DNA from: Pseudomonadota bacterium
GTDB taxonomy: Bacteria; Pseudomonadota; Gammaproteobacteria; Steroidobacterales; SZUA-146
Assembly (NCBI GenBank): GCA_039028935.1
Contig: JBCCHD010000004.1
Coordinates: 113,043-175,482, forward strand
Length of the DNA: 62,440 nt
Direction: 5' to 3'
The notes under the pieces were generated by a model. The model was given only the letters and a program-made list of their open reading frames with translations, did no database searches and was not told where the DNA came from. Each line of letters opens with the position of its first letter. Position 1 is the first letter of the stretch. The position numbers and the translations under genes are program-made. Shown here one piece after another: positions 1 through 8,593 of the stretch.

Positions 1-111
1 GACACCGATCCACCAATCATCGGTGACAACCAGGAGCAGGCGAACACCTTCCCTGCTACCTACGACGTATTTGGCCGCACGTTCTTCCTGCGCGGTTCAG
101 CAACGTTCTAA
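1..111 (+). CDS. TonB-dependent receptor, C-terminal end only (partial)
   Basis: The window opens inside a reading frame that runs to a TAA at 109-111 and encodes the last 36 residues of a protein. The segment ends DVFGRTFFLRGSATF, an aromatic-rich final beta strand with a terminal Phe. That is how outer-membrane beta-barrels of the TonB-dependent receptor class end, because the BAM complex recognises the C-terminal aromatic residue. A strong terminator follows. SapC genes, such as the one at 1168, are often found near TonB receptors, which fits. Only the C-terminus is visible, so the substrate cannot be inferred, and another outer-membrane barrel class is possible. Confidence 0.7.
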   Translation, partial: DTDPPIIGDNQEQANTFPATYDVFGRTFFLRGSATF

Positions 112-136
112 ATCCTTCGGGATTGTGCAAGACAGA

Positions 137-167
137 AACGGCGGACTTCGGTCCGCCGTTTTTTTTT
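137..167 (+). terminator. Rho-independent terminator of the receptor gene
   Basis: A perfect 10-bp stem (137-146 with 151-160) closes on a TTCG tetraloop and runs straight into an unbroken T tract. It lies 25 bases after the receptor stop codon and just before the methyltransferase start. Confidence 0.95.
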
Positions 168-184
168 GGGTTACACTCTCGACT

Positions 185-1108
185 ATGATCGGAAGCGATA
201 CCAACAGCGAGAACCAGTGGGACAACTACTGGAATAATGACGGTGCTGAAGGCGAAGTATTTGTCAGCGCAAGTGGCGCGGCGCACCCCGAACTCGCTGA
301 CTGGTGGCGACAGCAGTTTGCTCCATTAAGCACTGGCGACATGGTCGACCTGGCCTGCGGTGCGGGATCGGTCTTTGCCCATTTGCCCGATCACCACGAC
401 CATCGACTCTTTGGCGCCGACATCTCCTCGGAGGCACTTAACCTGATGCGCAAACGCATTCCGGGGGTTACGACCACCGTCTGTTCGGCTCATGATTTGC
501 CGTATGAAGATCAGCAGTTTGATGTGGTGTGCAGCCAATTCGGCATCGAATATGCAGGGGCCCTGGCCTTTGAAGAGGCCGCGCGCGTAGTAAAACCCGG
601 CGGCCGTTTAATGGTCATTGCCCATTATGCTCACGGTCAAATCGATGCGCGCAACCGCGAACATCGAGAACACGCCCATACCATCGTGTCGTCCAACTTT
701 ATCGATAAGGCGATAAAGCTCACCGCGGCCTCATATGCTCAACACGAGCAACGATTCCGGCAAGCGACCGAGGAATTTGTGCCGGCGGAACGTCAACTTG
801 CCGCGGCGTGTGAAGCGCTACCGGAGGGCATTCACTTCCACCTTTACGGTGGCTTTCGACAGTTGTTCGAGCAACGACGTCAGTACGATGCTGACGACAT
901 CATTACCTGGCTTCAGCAGATGCGTGATGACGTGGCCGAAAACCTTCAGCGACTTGAGCATATGTGCCGGGCGGCCAGTGACCAGGACGAAATGAGTGCG
1001 ATCATCAATGAACTCGAAAAACGTAACTGTCGCGAAATCAACTGTGAAGCATTGACGCTTGAGCAGCATAAATTGCCGCTCGCTTGGGCATTGACTGCAC
1101 GCCGTTAA
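185..1108 (+). CDS. Class I SAM-dependent methyltransferase
   Basis: A 307-residue cytoplasmic protein with a Rossmann methyltransferase fold. Motif I is VDLACGAGS at about residues 54-62, the acidic end of strand 2 is GADIS near 78, and the later strand and loop are FDVVCSQFGIEY and VVKPGGRLMVIAH at about 112-147. This is the Methyltransf_11 or UbiE-like arrangement. The open frame extends back to 23, but that part overlaps the upstream coding end and the terminator, so the ATG at 185 is chosen. The substrate cannot be told. The gene sits between a receptor tail and sapC, and may share a transcript with sapC because only 59 bases separate them. Confidence 0.85.
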   Translation: MIGSDTNSENQWDNYWNNDGAEGEVFVSASGAAHPELADWWRQQFAPLSTGDMVDLACGAGSVFAHLPDHHDHRLFGADISSEALNLMRKRIPGVTTTVCSAHDLPYEDQQFDVVCSQFGIEYAGALAFEEAARVVKPGGRLMVIAHYAHGQIDARNREHREHAHTIVSSNFIDKAIKLTAASYAQHEQRFRQATEEFVPAERQLAAACEALPEGIHFHLYGGFRQLFEQRRQYDADDIITWLQQMRDDVAENLQRLEHMCRAASDQDEMSAIINELEKRNCREINCEALTLEQHKLPLAWALTARR

Positions 1109-1114
1109 CGTTCT

Positions 1115-1165
1115 CTTGATCCACCAAATATGCTAGCCTTTTAGCATTCAAATCTTAGGATCAAG
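1115..1165 (+). promoter_or_regulatory. Nested hairpin covering the sapC ribosome-binding site
   Basis: Outer arms CTTGATCC (1115-1122) and GGATCAAG (1158-1165) pair perfectly. Inside them ATGCTA (1130-1135) pairs with TAGCAT (1142-1147). The right outer arm contains the AGGA that would serve as Shine-Dalgarno for the ATG at 1168. No T tract follows, so it does not look like a terminator. Folding in the mRNA would hide the ribosome-binding site, suggesting translational control. The structure is read directly; the control role is inferred. Confidence 0.55.
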
Positions 1166-1167
1166 TC

Positions 1168-1920
1168 ATGAACGACATTCAACGCGGCATCGTCGAAGGC
1201 AAGCTTTTCCTCTACGAAAAACCCGAAATGCTGGCAATCGAAGACCACTTCGATCTCGGCGTTTCTCCCGTCGATGCCCCCTACGCGAATACGCGTAACG
1301 CCAGAGCGATTCCGCTGACGCAAACGGAATTTTCCATGGCCCAAAATGACTATCCGATCATTTTCACTGATCTTAAGAATCCCTCGCCTTTGGCGATTGT
1401 CGGTCTTATTGAAGACGACAACTTGTTTTTGAACGAGAAAGATCAATGGGAGCCCTACGCGTATCAGCCGGCTTATCTTCGCGCTTATCCGTTTGCCTTT
1501 GCTCGACATGGCGAGGACCAAATGGCCGTGGTGATCGATCGCGCCTCTTCCATGGTGAGCGATCAAGCGCAGTATCCGTTTTTTGACGACAAAGAGCTGT
1601 CGGAGCACTCGAAAAAGATGATCGATTTTGCCGCAAAGTTTGTCTCCGAGCGGCGTCGAACCGAGATGTTCTGCGAAAAGCTCGTCGAGCTCGATCTACT
1701 CACCGCCCAACACGTCTCTCATCAGACAGCTCCCGACGCGGAACCGACGGTCGTGGCCAATTATGTGAGCATCAATGCGGAGAAACTCACCGCGCTCGAC
1801 AAGGACACGGTCTATGAGTTGCACACCTCAGGCATGCTGGCCGCGATGTACGCGCAAATAAATTCCACGGATAATTGGAATTATCTGCTGCAACGTCGAG
1901 CCCGAAAACTCGCAGGATAA
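1168..1920 (+). CDS. sapC: SapC family protein
   Basis: The protein is 250 residues, the usual length of the SapC family (PF07277), named after an S-layer-associated protein of Campylobacter fetus and common near TonB-dependent receptors in Proteobacteria. Recognisable family features are the central YPIIFTDL segment followed by AIVGL and NLFLNE, then the W-PYAYQPAYLRAYPF run in the middle and a charged helical C-terminal half. There is no signal peptide or membrane segment. The start has an AGGA eight bases upstream, inside the right arm of a hairpin. The biochemical role of the family outside Campylobacter is not established. Its position after the receptor and methyltransferase suggests a job in nutrient uptake or surface modification. 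Confidence 0.85.
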   Translation: MNDIQRGIVEGKLFLYEKPEMLAIEDHFDLGVSPVDAPYANTRNARAIPLTQTEFSMAQNDYPIIFTDLKNPSPLAIVGLIEDDNLFLNEKDQWEPYAYQPAYLRAYPFAFARHGEDQMAVVIDRASSMVSDQAQYPFFDDKELSEHSKKMIDFAAKFVSERRRTEMFCEKLVELDLLTAQHVSHQTAPDAEPTVVANYVSINAEKLTALDKDTVYELHTSGMLAAMYAQINSTDNWNYLLQRRARKLAG

Positions 1921-2068
1921 CGCCCAGTCCTTGCGCAAATTCGCGTGATAGCGATCAATCTTATCGCTCACATCAGACCCAAAAAGGCGGGGTAGTGCCG
2001 ACGCACACCGTTAATCAGTTGAAAACGGGTGTGCTTCCGCTGTGCGGCGTTTATTCTTCAATCGACAA

Positions 2069-3232
2069 TCAGCGGGTGTTGGTCGATGTGGCTCTGGATT
2101 GGATGCCAAACACGGCGCGAACCGGTAGCCGTCTCAGTGCTTCATATCCCAGTATGCACCCCACAATCGTCGCCAATAGCACCAAGGCGAATTCGAACCA
2201 GACGCCCAATGACCACGGCGTCAACCAATAGCCCACAGCGATCGTGATGGTTTGATGCAGAATGTAATAGCAAAACACCGCGCCGGTGAGATAGCGAAGA
2301 ATCGGCCGGTCGAACGCGAGGTAACGCTGCGCCAGCCCAAGCAGAAGAGTGATGCTCGCCCAAGCGTAAACAATCTCCACCACCGTATAGACCTGACCGG
2401 CGACCGGCCTTAGCCACTCCGGCACCGGCTCGACAATCCACACCACCCAAAGCAACAGGAACACCAAGGCACTTGTTGGCAACAGCCGGTCGATGCCGCG
2501 CCAGAAATCGGTGTGTTTGGCAACGAAATACCCAATCATAAAAATAGTAAAGCGGTGCCCATGGTGGGCCCAATCGTCTACCAGCGCATGCGTGGTTGGG
2601 AAACGGGGAGACAAGGCGAACGCAACAGCGATAAACGGGATCGGCACAAGCAGCAGTAGGCGCCAGCGGGCCGCACTGAGCCACGAGACAAAGCGCATGA
2701 CCGGACCGTTTGCGAGCGCCTGAAGAATTGGCAGTAGCGCCAATACGATCAGAATGTAGACCAACAGATACACGACGTACCAAAGATGATTCCAGGTGGG
2801 CGTAATTATCGAAAATCCGCCGGACAAATACTGGGGATAAAAGCCGGCAAACCCCGGCTCAATCTCGCCCGCTTGAACCAGCTGAAAATACGCCTGTGGG
2901 ACCACGACAAAAAAGAGGCCCCCTAGTATCGGAAGGCCCAAACGCGACAGTCGGGTTAGCGCGAACTGCCTCCTCGAGGCGAGCGTGTCGGTCGCAAAAC
3001 GTATGGCAACACCTGAAATAAAGAAAAGTAGCGCCAGACGCCAAGGATTGAGCGTGAGCATTAACGGATGCGCCGCGGCGGAGCTGTATTGGCTCTTTAT
3101 ATGCCAGTCCCATTCCACGTAGAACATGCCCACGTGATAGAGAATAAGAAGCGAAAAAGCGATGACCCGCAGCCAGTCGAGGTCGTAGCGGCGAGTGGTG
3201 ACAGGGACATTCATCTGGTGATAGTACGTCAT
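2069..3232 (-). CDS. Membrane acyltransferase family 3 protein
   Basis: A 387-residue multi-pass inner-membrane protein with about ten hydrophobic segments. The N-terminal YDLDWLRVIAFSLLILYHVGMF is the acyltransferase-3 (PF01757) signature, in which an Asp-x-x-Arg pair and an early His are catalytic. The family transfers acyl or succinyl groups to surface sugars, as in OpgC glucan succinylation or O-antigen acetylation. A second ATG at 3214 is possible; the first is kept because of a weak CCAGG before it. It is divergent from the haem gene at 3328 and convergent with sapC. The acceptor is unknown. Confidence 0.85.
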   Translation of the reverse strand: MTYYHQMNVPVTTRRYDLDWLRVIAFSLLILYHVGMFYVEWDWHIKSQYSSAAAHPLMLTLNPWRLALLFFISGVAIRFATDTLASRRQFALTRLSRLGLPILGGLFFVVVPQAYFQLVQAGEIEPGFAGFYPQYLSGGFSIITPTWNHLWYVVYLLVYILIVLALLPILQALANGPVMRFVSWLSAARWRLLLLVPIPFIAVAFALSPRFPTTHALVDDWAHHGHRFTIFMIGYFVAKHTDFWRGIDRLLPTSALVFLLLWVVWIVEPVPEWLRPVAGQVYTVVEIVYAWASITLLLGLAQRYLAFDRPILRYLTGAVFCYYILHQTITIAVGYWLTPWSLGVWFEFALVLLATIVGCILGYEALRRLPVRAVFGIQSRATSTNTR

Positions 3233-3327
3233 ACCTGGGTTAGATGGTCAGCGCACTCGACTTTCTGCCTGGGTTTGCTCAGTATCCTACCTAGACATCC
3301 AACTGCCTCTACCGAATCACTATTGAG

Positions 3328-4917
3328 ATGTATCGCTTAATTTGCGCGCTTTTGCTGGCCACCGGATTACTCCAAGCCTGCTCACCGAACACGGAACACA
3401 GCGATTCTGCGGTCGCCGACATCCGCCCCTGGCTCGAAATGAAAACCACTAATTCGCGATACCGAGTGCGGATTGACGAGCACTATGCGCATATTCCGGC
3501 CGGTGAACTGCACGCCTGGATCGTGCAGGTAACCACCATAGATGAGGTACCACTGACCCCACAGCGTATGAAGCTCAGTGGCACCATGCCGGGCCACGGG
3601 CATGGCATGGCCACCTTTCCACAGGCGGTTGCCACCGAGCAAACCGGCCGCATGCGCGTCGATGGCATGAAATTTCACATGGGCGGGCTTTGGCGTATGC
3701 GCATCGACATCAATGACGCGGCGGGTCCGGACTATGCCTATTTCGAATTGGATGTGCAGCCAGCACACACACGCGCGCCCGCGAGCATCACGTTTAGCGA
3801 ACAGGAACTGGCGCAACTCAATGGCCTACGTCTCGCTTCGCTCGCCGAGCTCCAAGCCGATCCGTCCAATCGATTCAGCCTTAACTCAGCCGCCGCCGCG
3901 CTCGGCGAGAAATGGTTTTTTGATCCAGGGTTCAGTCAATCCGGAACCGTTTCTTGCGCCACCTGCCATGATCCCGAGCTGGGATTCGGCGACGGCAAAG
4001 CCCTGAGTGTCGGCACCGCCATCACTCCACGTCACGCCCCGACACTCCCGGCAATCGCTCATGCGACTTGGTTCTACTGGGACGGGCGACGAGATAGCCT
4101 TTGGGCGCAAGCCCTTTCGCCTCTTGAGACCCGCGGCGAAATGGATAACCACCGTGGCGACGTGCTGCGCTATATTCTCACACACCCCGAATACGGCCCG
4201 GCATTTGAGCAGCTGACGGGGGTCGGAGCCGATCTACTCAATGATCTTGATCGCCCCGGGCTCAGTCCGTCCACGGAGTCTTGGCGAACGCTGAGACCAC
4301 CCCAACAGGAGCGAATTAATACGGCTTTCGCTCTGGTCGGCAAGGTAATTGCGGCCTACGAAGAGACGCTGCAATACGCGCCCACGAAATTTGATCGATT
4401 CGTCGATGCGCTGCTTGAGGACGGTGAACGCGCAGCGAGCGATCTGTATACCGAGTCTGAGATGCGCGGAGCCAAATTATTCGTCAATGAGGAACAAACA
4501 CCGTGCCTGCGCTGCCACAATGGACCGCTATTCACTAATCAAGAATTTCACAACATCGACACCGGCACCAATGCCGCCGGTGGTTTTGATAGCGGTCGCT
4601 TGGCTGGCGTTATTGCCGTAAAGGCCGACCCGTTTAATTGTCTGGGCGTGTACAGTGATGCGCAACCCGAGCAATGTTCCACACTTAATTTTGCGCGCGG
4701 CAACCACTTGGAATCCGGCGCGTTCAAAACGCCTTCGTTACGCAACATTAAAAACACCGCGCCGTATTTTCATGATGGACGTATGCCGTCGCTTCAGAGC
4801 GTCTTAGCGCACTATCTGGCGTCGCAGGGCGATGAAGACGATGTGCACGAAATGCCGATGTTTGAATTAACCCGTCAAGAAAGCGACGACTTGCTCGCGT
4901 TTCTAAACACGCTGTAG
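3328..4917 (+). CDS. Lipoprotein: YtkA/FixH-like domain fused to di-haem cytochrome c peroxidase
   Basis: 529 residues. The N-terminus is a lipoprotein signal with lipobox LLQAC (Cys18). Residues about 45-145 form an immunoglobulin-like YtkA/FixH-type domain (MPGHGHGMATFPQ, then GMKFHMGGLWRMRIDI), of a kind often linked to copper or haem-copper oxidase maturation. Residues about 165-529 are a MauG/CcpA type di-haem peroxidase (PF03150) with haem motifs CATCH (210-214) and CLRCH (393-397), a typical WDGRRDSLWAQALSP stretch between them and FHDGRMPSLQSVLAHY near the end. It is expected to be periplasmic and lipid-anchored, using electrons to reduce peroxide or to modify a protein as MauG does. 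Joining the two domains in one chain is the unusual feature. Confidence 0.85.
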   Translation: MYRLICALLLATGLLQACSPNTEHSDSAVADIRPWLEMKTTNSRYRVRIDEHYAHIPAGELHAWIVQVTTIDEVPLTPQRMKLSGTMPGHGHGMATFPQAVATEQTGRMRVDGMKFHMGGLWRMRIDINDAAGPDYAYFELDVQPAHTRAPASITFSEQELAQLNGLRLASLAELQADPSNRFSLNSAAAALGEKWFFDPGFSQSGTVSCATCHDPELGFGDGKALSVGTAITPRHAPTLPAIAHATWFYWDGRRDSLWAQALSPLETRGEMDNHRGDVLRYILTHPEYGPAFEQLTGVGADLLNDLDRPGLSPSTESWRTLRPPQQERINTAFALVGKVIAAYEETLQYAPTKFDRFVDALLEDGERAASDLYTESEMRGAKLFVNEEQTPCLRCHNGPLFTNQEFHNIDTGTNAAGGFDSGRLAGVIAVKADPFNCLGVYSDAQPEQCSTLNFARGNHLESGAFKTPSLRNIKNTAPYFHDGRMPSLQSVLAHYLASQGDEDDVHEMPMFELTRQESDDLLAFLNTL

Positions 4918-5017
4918 CGTCGAGGCGGGTCGGCAAAGAAGATGAAACGCTCGTCCCTGAGCGTGACGGTCATCCGTGTCTTGGGTGTCACGTTAATTGT
5001 AAAACGCTTTTTAAAAT

Positions 5018-5743
5018 TTATCCAATCTGTACGCGCTTGGCGTACAGAAAATCGTAAAGCGGTTTTGCCTTTTCGTAGACCGCACGCAAGTGTGGGGCAA
5101 GCGTAATCGGTGCTGTGCGCGGAGCCTCAAACTCCGTCGATAACCACACTCGGTTGTACCAATGCGCGGCCCAGATTCCGTCACTGTCACGTTTTCCAGC
5201 AGGCCACGAAAGCATTCGTGTTGAAAACGGTACATCAATATATGCGCAGAGTTGCTCAAGATACGCACGCGGCTGTTGCAGAAAGTCTGCACTATCGATA
5301 ACCATCGGCGCCACAGTCGCTTGCGAACATATTCGCTTATACAGATTAACTTGCTGCTCTAAACCAATGTCGTTAAGCGTCGGGCGCTCACGCTTTTTTT
5401 CGTACGACATCAACACGCGCGCGGGATCGCGCAGCAAAAAACAGTGGCGCAACTGCGGCAGCCAATCCAGCTCGTAGTGGTCGAGCATGTGGTGGCTCAT
5501 GTGCTTTTGATAGCTCAACGTCACGCCGTCTGACAGTGGCGACGTACACAGCGCAACAACCTTCTCCCAGTGATTTTCCTGATCCGCCAAAATGGCCTCG
5601 CGCATGGGGTGATCTAGACCGGTATCGCGCAAGTAAGCGGCATAGAACGGCTCATCCATCACCACCGTGTCAGGGCGGTTCTCAAACGCGCGCATCATTG
5701 CGGTCGAAATATTGCGCGGTCCCGACCACATCGCCAACCTCAC
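5018..5743 (-). CDS. Sulfotransferase-like P-loop protein
   Basis: 241 residues. The N-terminal RLAMWSGPRNISTAMMRAF is the sulfotransferase 5-prime phosphosulfate loop of the family in which WSxPRNxST replaces the classic motif. RHCFLLRDPARVLMSY is the matching 3-prime phosphate motif. The start is a GTG with a GGAGG nine bases upstream; an ATG four codons later would remove half of strand 1. It lies 103 bases downstream of the class IV aminotransferase and is probably cotranscribed. From memory, plants carry the same two activities fused in branched-chain-aminotransferase-like proteins, which suggests a shared pathway. The sulfate acceptor is unknown, and it may not be a true sulfotransferase. 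Confidence 0.75.
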   Translation of the reverse strand: MRLAMWSGPRNISTAMMRAFENRPDTVVMDEPFYAAYLRDTGLDHPMREAILADQENHWEKVVALCTSPLSDGVTLSYQKHMSHHMLDHYELDWLPQLRHCFLLRDPARVLMSYEKKRERPTLNDIGLEQQVNLYKRICSQATVAPMVIDSADFLQQPRAYLEQLCAYIDVPFSTRMLSWPAGKRDSDGIWAAHWYNRVWLSTEFEAPRTAPITLAPHLRAVYEKAKPLYDFLYAKRVQIG

Positions 5744-5846
5744 CGCACCGCGCCTCCATTGCCAGGCGCAGCGACGCCTCTGTGCCCTGTCACATCACAG
5801 CGACGACCGTAAACTGGCGCATAGACAAACCGTTTTGTGCGCATTT

Positions 5847-6752
5847 TCAGCTGCCCGCAAGTAGCTCTAAATAAAGAGTTTGCAGTCGCGCAACCATTGG
5901 TCCTCGCTCGCCATCGCCAATCGTTCGCCCATCGATGCGCGTCACCGGTGCCACTCCGGCGAAGGTGCCAGTAACAAAGGCTTCATCCGCATCGTAAACG
6001 TCAGTCAGCGAAAAATTGCGCTCGCGGTGAGGAATGTCGTGATCGGCGCATAGCCTGAGTACGTTCTCACGGGTAATTCCGCCTAGACAGTAGTCGCCTG
6101 TCGACGTCCATACTTCACCGCGCCGCACAATGAAAAAGTGGGTCGAATTGCACGTCGCCACAAAGCCATGCGGATCGAGCATGAGCGCCTCGTCGGCACC
6201 CGCTTTGGTGGCCTGAATGCAGGCGGTGATGCAGTTGAGCTTACTATGACTATTGAGTTTGGGATCCTGCACATCCGGATAGCCGCGTCGTACATGCACC
6301 GTAAACAGGGAAATGCCTCGTGTCAGCGTTTCGGGCAGCGCTTCTTTGTGCTCAGGAATGATGACAATCGTGGGTGGACCGATGGTTACACGCGGATCTT
6401 GGTAGGGCGTAGCCTTTACGCCGCGACTGACCATGAGGCGTATGTGCACGCCCTCTGTCATCTCGTTGGCTTGGAGTACTGCATCGATCTGTTGCGCTAA
6501 CTGCGCTCGGGTGAGACCGATGTCCAGATCGATGGCCTTGGCGCCTTGCTCCAAGCGTTCAAGATGCCGATCGAGAAACGCCACGCGGCCGTTGTGTACG
6601 CGCAACCCCTCCCAAACACCGTCACCGAGAATAAAACCGCTGTCAAACACAGACACAACGGCTTTCGCACGCGGCACCAAATCGCCATTGATGGAAATCA
6701 GAATGTCGCGATTGCGCGCATCCTCGGAGTAGTCATGTGTGCCTTTAGCCAT
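5847..6752 (-). CDS. Class IV (branched-chain-like) PLP aminotransferase
   Basis: 301 residues, the usual length of the BCAT/D-amino-acid aminotransferase fold type IV family. Features in order: SVFDSGFILGDGVWEGLRVHNG, which is the fold IV N-terminal signature, then VHIRLMVSRG, KLNSHSKLNCI with the PLP lysine, EALMLDPHGFVATCNSTHFFIV, and GGITRENVLRLC as the phosphate-binding turn. Substrate could be a branched-chain or D-amino acid, or another amino donor. It follows the FAD dehydrogenase by 36 bases and precedes the sulfotransferase-like gene, so the three look like one operon. The precise substrate is not readable from the sequence. Confidence 0.85.
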   Translation of the reverse strand: MAKGTHDYSEDARNRDILISINGDLVPRAKAVVSVFDSGFILGDGVWEGLRVHNGRVAFLDRHLERLEQGAKAIDLDIGLTRAQLAQQIDAVLQANEMTEGVHIRLMVSRGVKATPYQDPRVTIGPPTIVIIPEHKEALPETLTRGISLFTVHVRRGYPDVQDPKLNSHSKLNCITACIQATKAGADEALMLDPHGFVATCNSTHFFIVRRGEVWTSTGDYCLGGITRENVLRLCADHDIPHRERNFSLTDVYDADEAFVTGTFAGVAPVTRIDGRTIGDGERGPMVARLQTLYLELLAGS

Positions 6753-6788
6753 AAGCGAAAATGTAGCAGGTTTTGCGCGGGCAAGCTG

Positions 6789-8438
6789 CTATTCCTTGAT
6801 GGCGGTTGGAGGCGACGCCAGAAACTCCGCGATCTTCTGCTCAGCGTCATCCCCAAACAGCACGGCGGCAATGCTGTCTAGTCGAGTCCGTTCGCGCAGC
6901 ACGTCTTGCGGCACCACCAACGCGATGCTGGAGCGTCGACGGAACAAATCGTGCAGCGTTTCGATCATCTCGTTTGCAGCTGCGTACTCAAGCTCCGCCC
7001 AAGTAAAGCTACTGTCGGGAAAAAGCGTGCGCGCGGTGTCTGGCTTATCAGCGATGCGCTCGGCGATGGACTTTGCGGCATTGCCATAGCGGCGCCATAG
7101 ACGGGCTGACAGCGTGCCCCGGGTCGCATCGGCGGTATGGGTATCGAGATTTTGCTGCCGCACGTATTCCATAAATTCTTCTTTAAGCTTAAGCCCGGGC
7201 TCACCCAGCCCCCCTCTTGGCGCATGCGCCACGTTTAAACCACACTGCGCCACCAGGCTAGTCACCTCGTCACCCACGTTTAAGCAGTCGGTGAGCTTGC
7301 CGCCAAAAATGCTGATATAGCGTTCGGCTTCGTTGCAGTGAATCTCGTGTTTGCGCGACAGTTGCAACCAATCGGCGCTTCCTTCCTGCCCGGCACTGCC
7401 GGCGATGACCAGAGGTCGAACGCCACAACGCTCAGCAATAATGTCCGCTTTGGTCAGCGGCACCTCTAAGTCAAGCAGCGCATTAATGTTATTCAGAATA
7501 AAGTCGCGATCCTCGTCGGTCACGTCTACGTACGGTGACGGCACCTGGGTGTCGGTCGTACCGATACACGAGCGAGCACCCTTGGGAAAGACAAAAAACA
7601 TCCGTCCGTCACTCGCAAAAAAAGTCAGCACACGTTCTTCACTGGTCAGGCGCTTCACAATTAGGTGCACGCCTTTTGAAAACACATGGTGAAATCGTGT
7701 CTCCTGACCGATTTTCGCGTTAAGTGCGTCCACTTCGGGACCACACGCATTGACCACCAAACGGGTACGCATGACAAACGGCGTATCGGACTGTCGGTCG
7801 CGCACGCGAAGCTGCCATAGACCCTCTTGCCAATCAGCACGCTCTAATCCGAGATAATTGGCCGCAACGCCTCCGTGGCGCATGCATTGCACAACGAAAC
7901 GCCACACAAAGCGCGCGTCACCGTCCGGTAGATAACAGTCAGAGTACTCAAAACCGCCGGCCGCCTCGTCGGTATTGATGAGCGGCTCACGAGATTTTAT
8001 GCCGGACGGACGAAAGTAGGCCGGTCGACGCGTGGCAAAACGCCCAAACGCCCAGTACAACCATGTACCTAAATAAACAAACCAGGCGGGCATTCGAAAT
8101 CCGCGGCGAAGCGTGGTCAAAAAGCGGACTTCGCGCACGGTACTTGGAAATGCCGCCGTCAGTTCGTTACGACCCTTGCAGAGTTTATTAACAAGCCCAA
8201 ACTCATAATTCTCTAGATACTTAATCCCACCCCAAACCAAACTCGACGAGTTGGAGCTGGTGTTCCCGGCGAAATCCGCCTTATCGATTAGCGCCACGCG
8301 TGCGCCGCCGGCGGCGAGCGCGGCGGCGGAAGCCGCACCATTGATTCCAGCACCAACCACCACGACATCAAATTCCGTTTCACGCAATTTCTGCAAAATC
8401 CGTTCGCGGCGGCGGCGGGCCTGCTCGGCAAAGGTCAT
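6789..8438 (-). CDS. glpD: FAD-dependent glycerol-3-phosphate dehydrogenase family
   Basis: 549 residues. The N-terminal FDVVVVGAGINGAASAAAL is the FAD dinucleotide-binding motif, SSNSSSLVWGGIKYLENYE is the GlpD signature around the active site, and RSCIGTTDTQ plus the C-terminal helical domain match the DAO_C arrangement. It would oxidise sn-glycerol 3-phosphate to dihydroxyacetone phosphate at the inner membrane, passing electrons to quinone. The ATG at 8438 is chosen because AGAGG lies at the proper distance; an upstream start at 8459 has none. It is somewhat longer than E. coli GlpD and heads an apparent operon with an aminotransferase and sulfotransferase-like gene, so a related substrate is possible. 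Confidence 0.85.
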   Translation of the reverse strand: MTFAEQARRRRERILQKLRETEFDVVVVGAGINGAASAAALAAGGARVALIDKADFAGNTSSNSSSLVWGGIKYLENYEFGLVNKLCKGRNELTAAFPSTVREVRFLTTLRRGFRMPAWFVYLGTWLYWAFGRFATRRPAYFRPSGIKSREPLINTDEAAGGFEYSDCYLPDGDARFVWRFVVQCMRHGGVAANYLGLERADWQEGLWQLRVRDRQSDTPFVMRTRLVVNACGPEVDALNAKIGQETRFHHVFSKGVHLIVKRLTSEERVLTFFASDGRMFFVFPKGARSCIGTTDTQVPSPYVDVTDEDRDFILNNINALLDLEVPLTKADIIAERCGVRPLVIAGSAGQEGSADWLQLSRKHEIHCNEAERYISIFGGKLTDCLNVGDEVTSLVAQCGLNVAHAPRGGLGEPGLKLKEEFMEYVRQQNLDTHTADATRGTLSARLWRRYGNAAKSIAERIADKPDTARTLFPDSSFTWAELEYAAANEMIETLHDLFRRRSSIALVVPQDVLRERTRLDSIAAVLFGDDAEQKIAEFLASPPTAIKE

Positions 8439-8476
8439 GCACACCTCTCGAAGACACAAAGTAGAAACGCATTATC

Positions 8477-8526
8477 GTTAAATTAAGGCTCACGATTGAG
8501 CCGGACAATGCTCCCTGCAATTTAAC
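8477..8526. promoter_or_regulatory. Nested palindrome in divergent promoter region
   Basis: GTTAAATT (8477-8484) and AATTTAAC (8519-8526) are perfect inverted arms enclosing a second hairpin, GGCTCA-cgat-TGAGCC (8487-8502). It sits between the divergent genes starting at 8438 and 8594. It could be an operator for a dimeric regulator or a structured leader; which one is not decided by the sequence. Confidence 0.4.
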
Positions 8527-8593
8527 ATTTACGTGCTGGACTTGCTCACGTTCCGAGATCGTGGCACCGTTTTGGTCTGACCTCGGGGGAACG

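Noticed and set aside
818-1069. Minus-strand frame inside the methyltransferase gene, and many similar antisense frames
   Set aside because: They are shadows of coding strands in GC-rich sequence and encode no recognisable protein.
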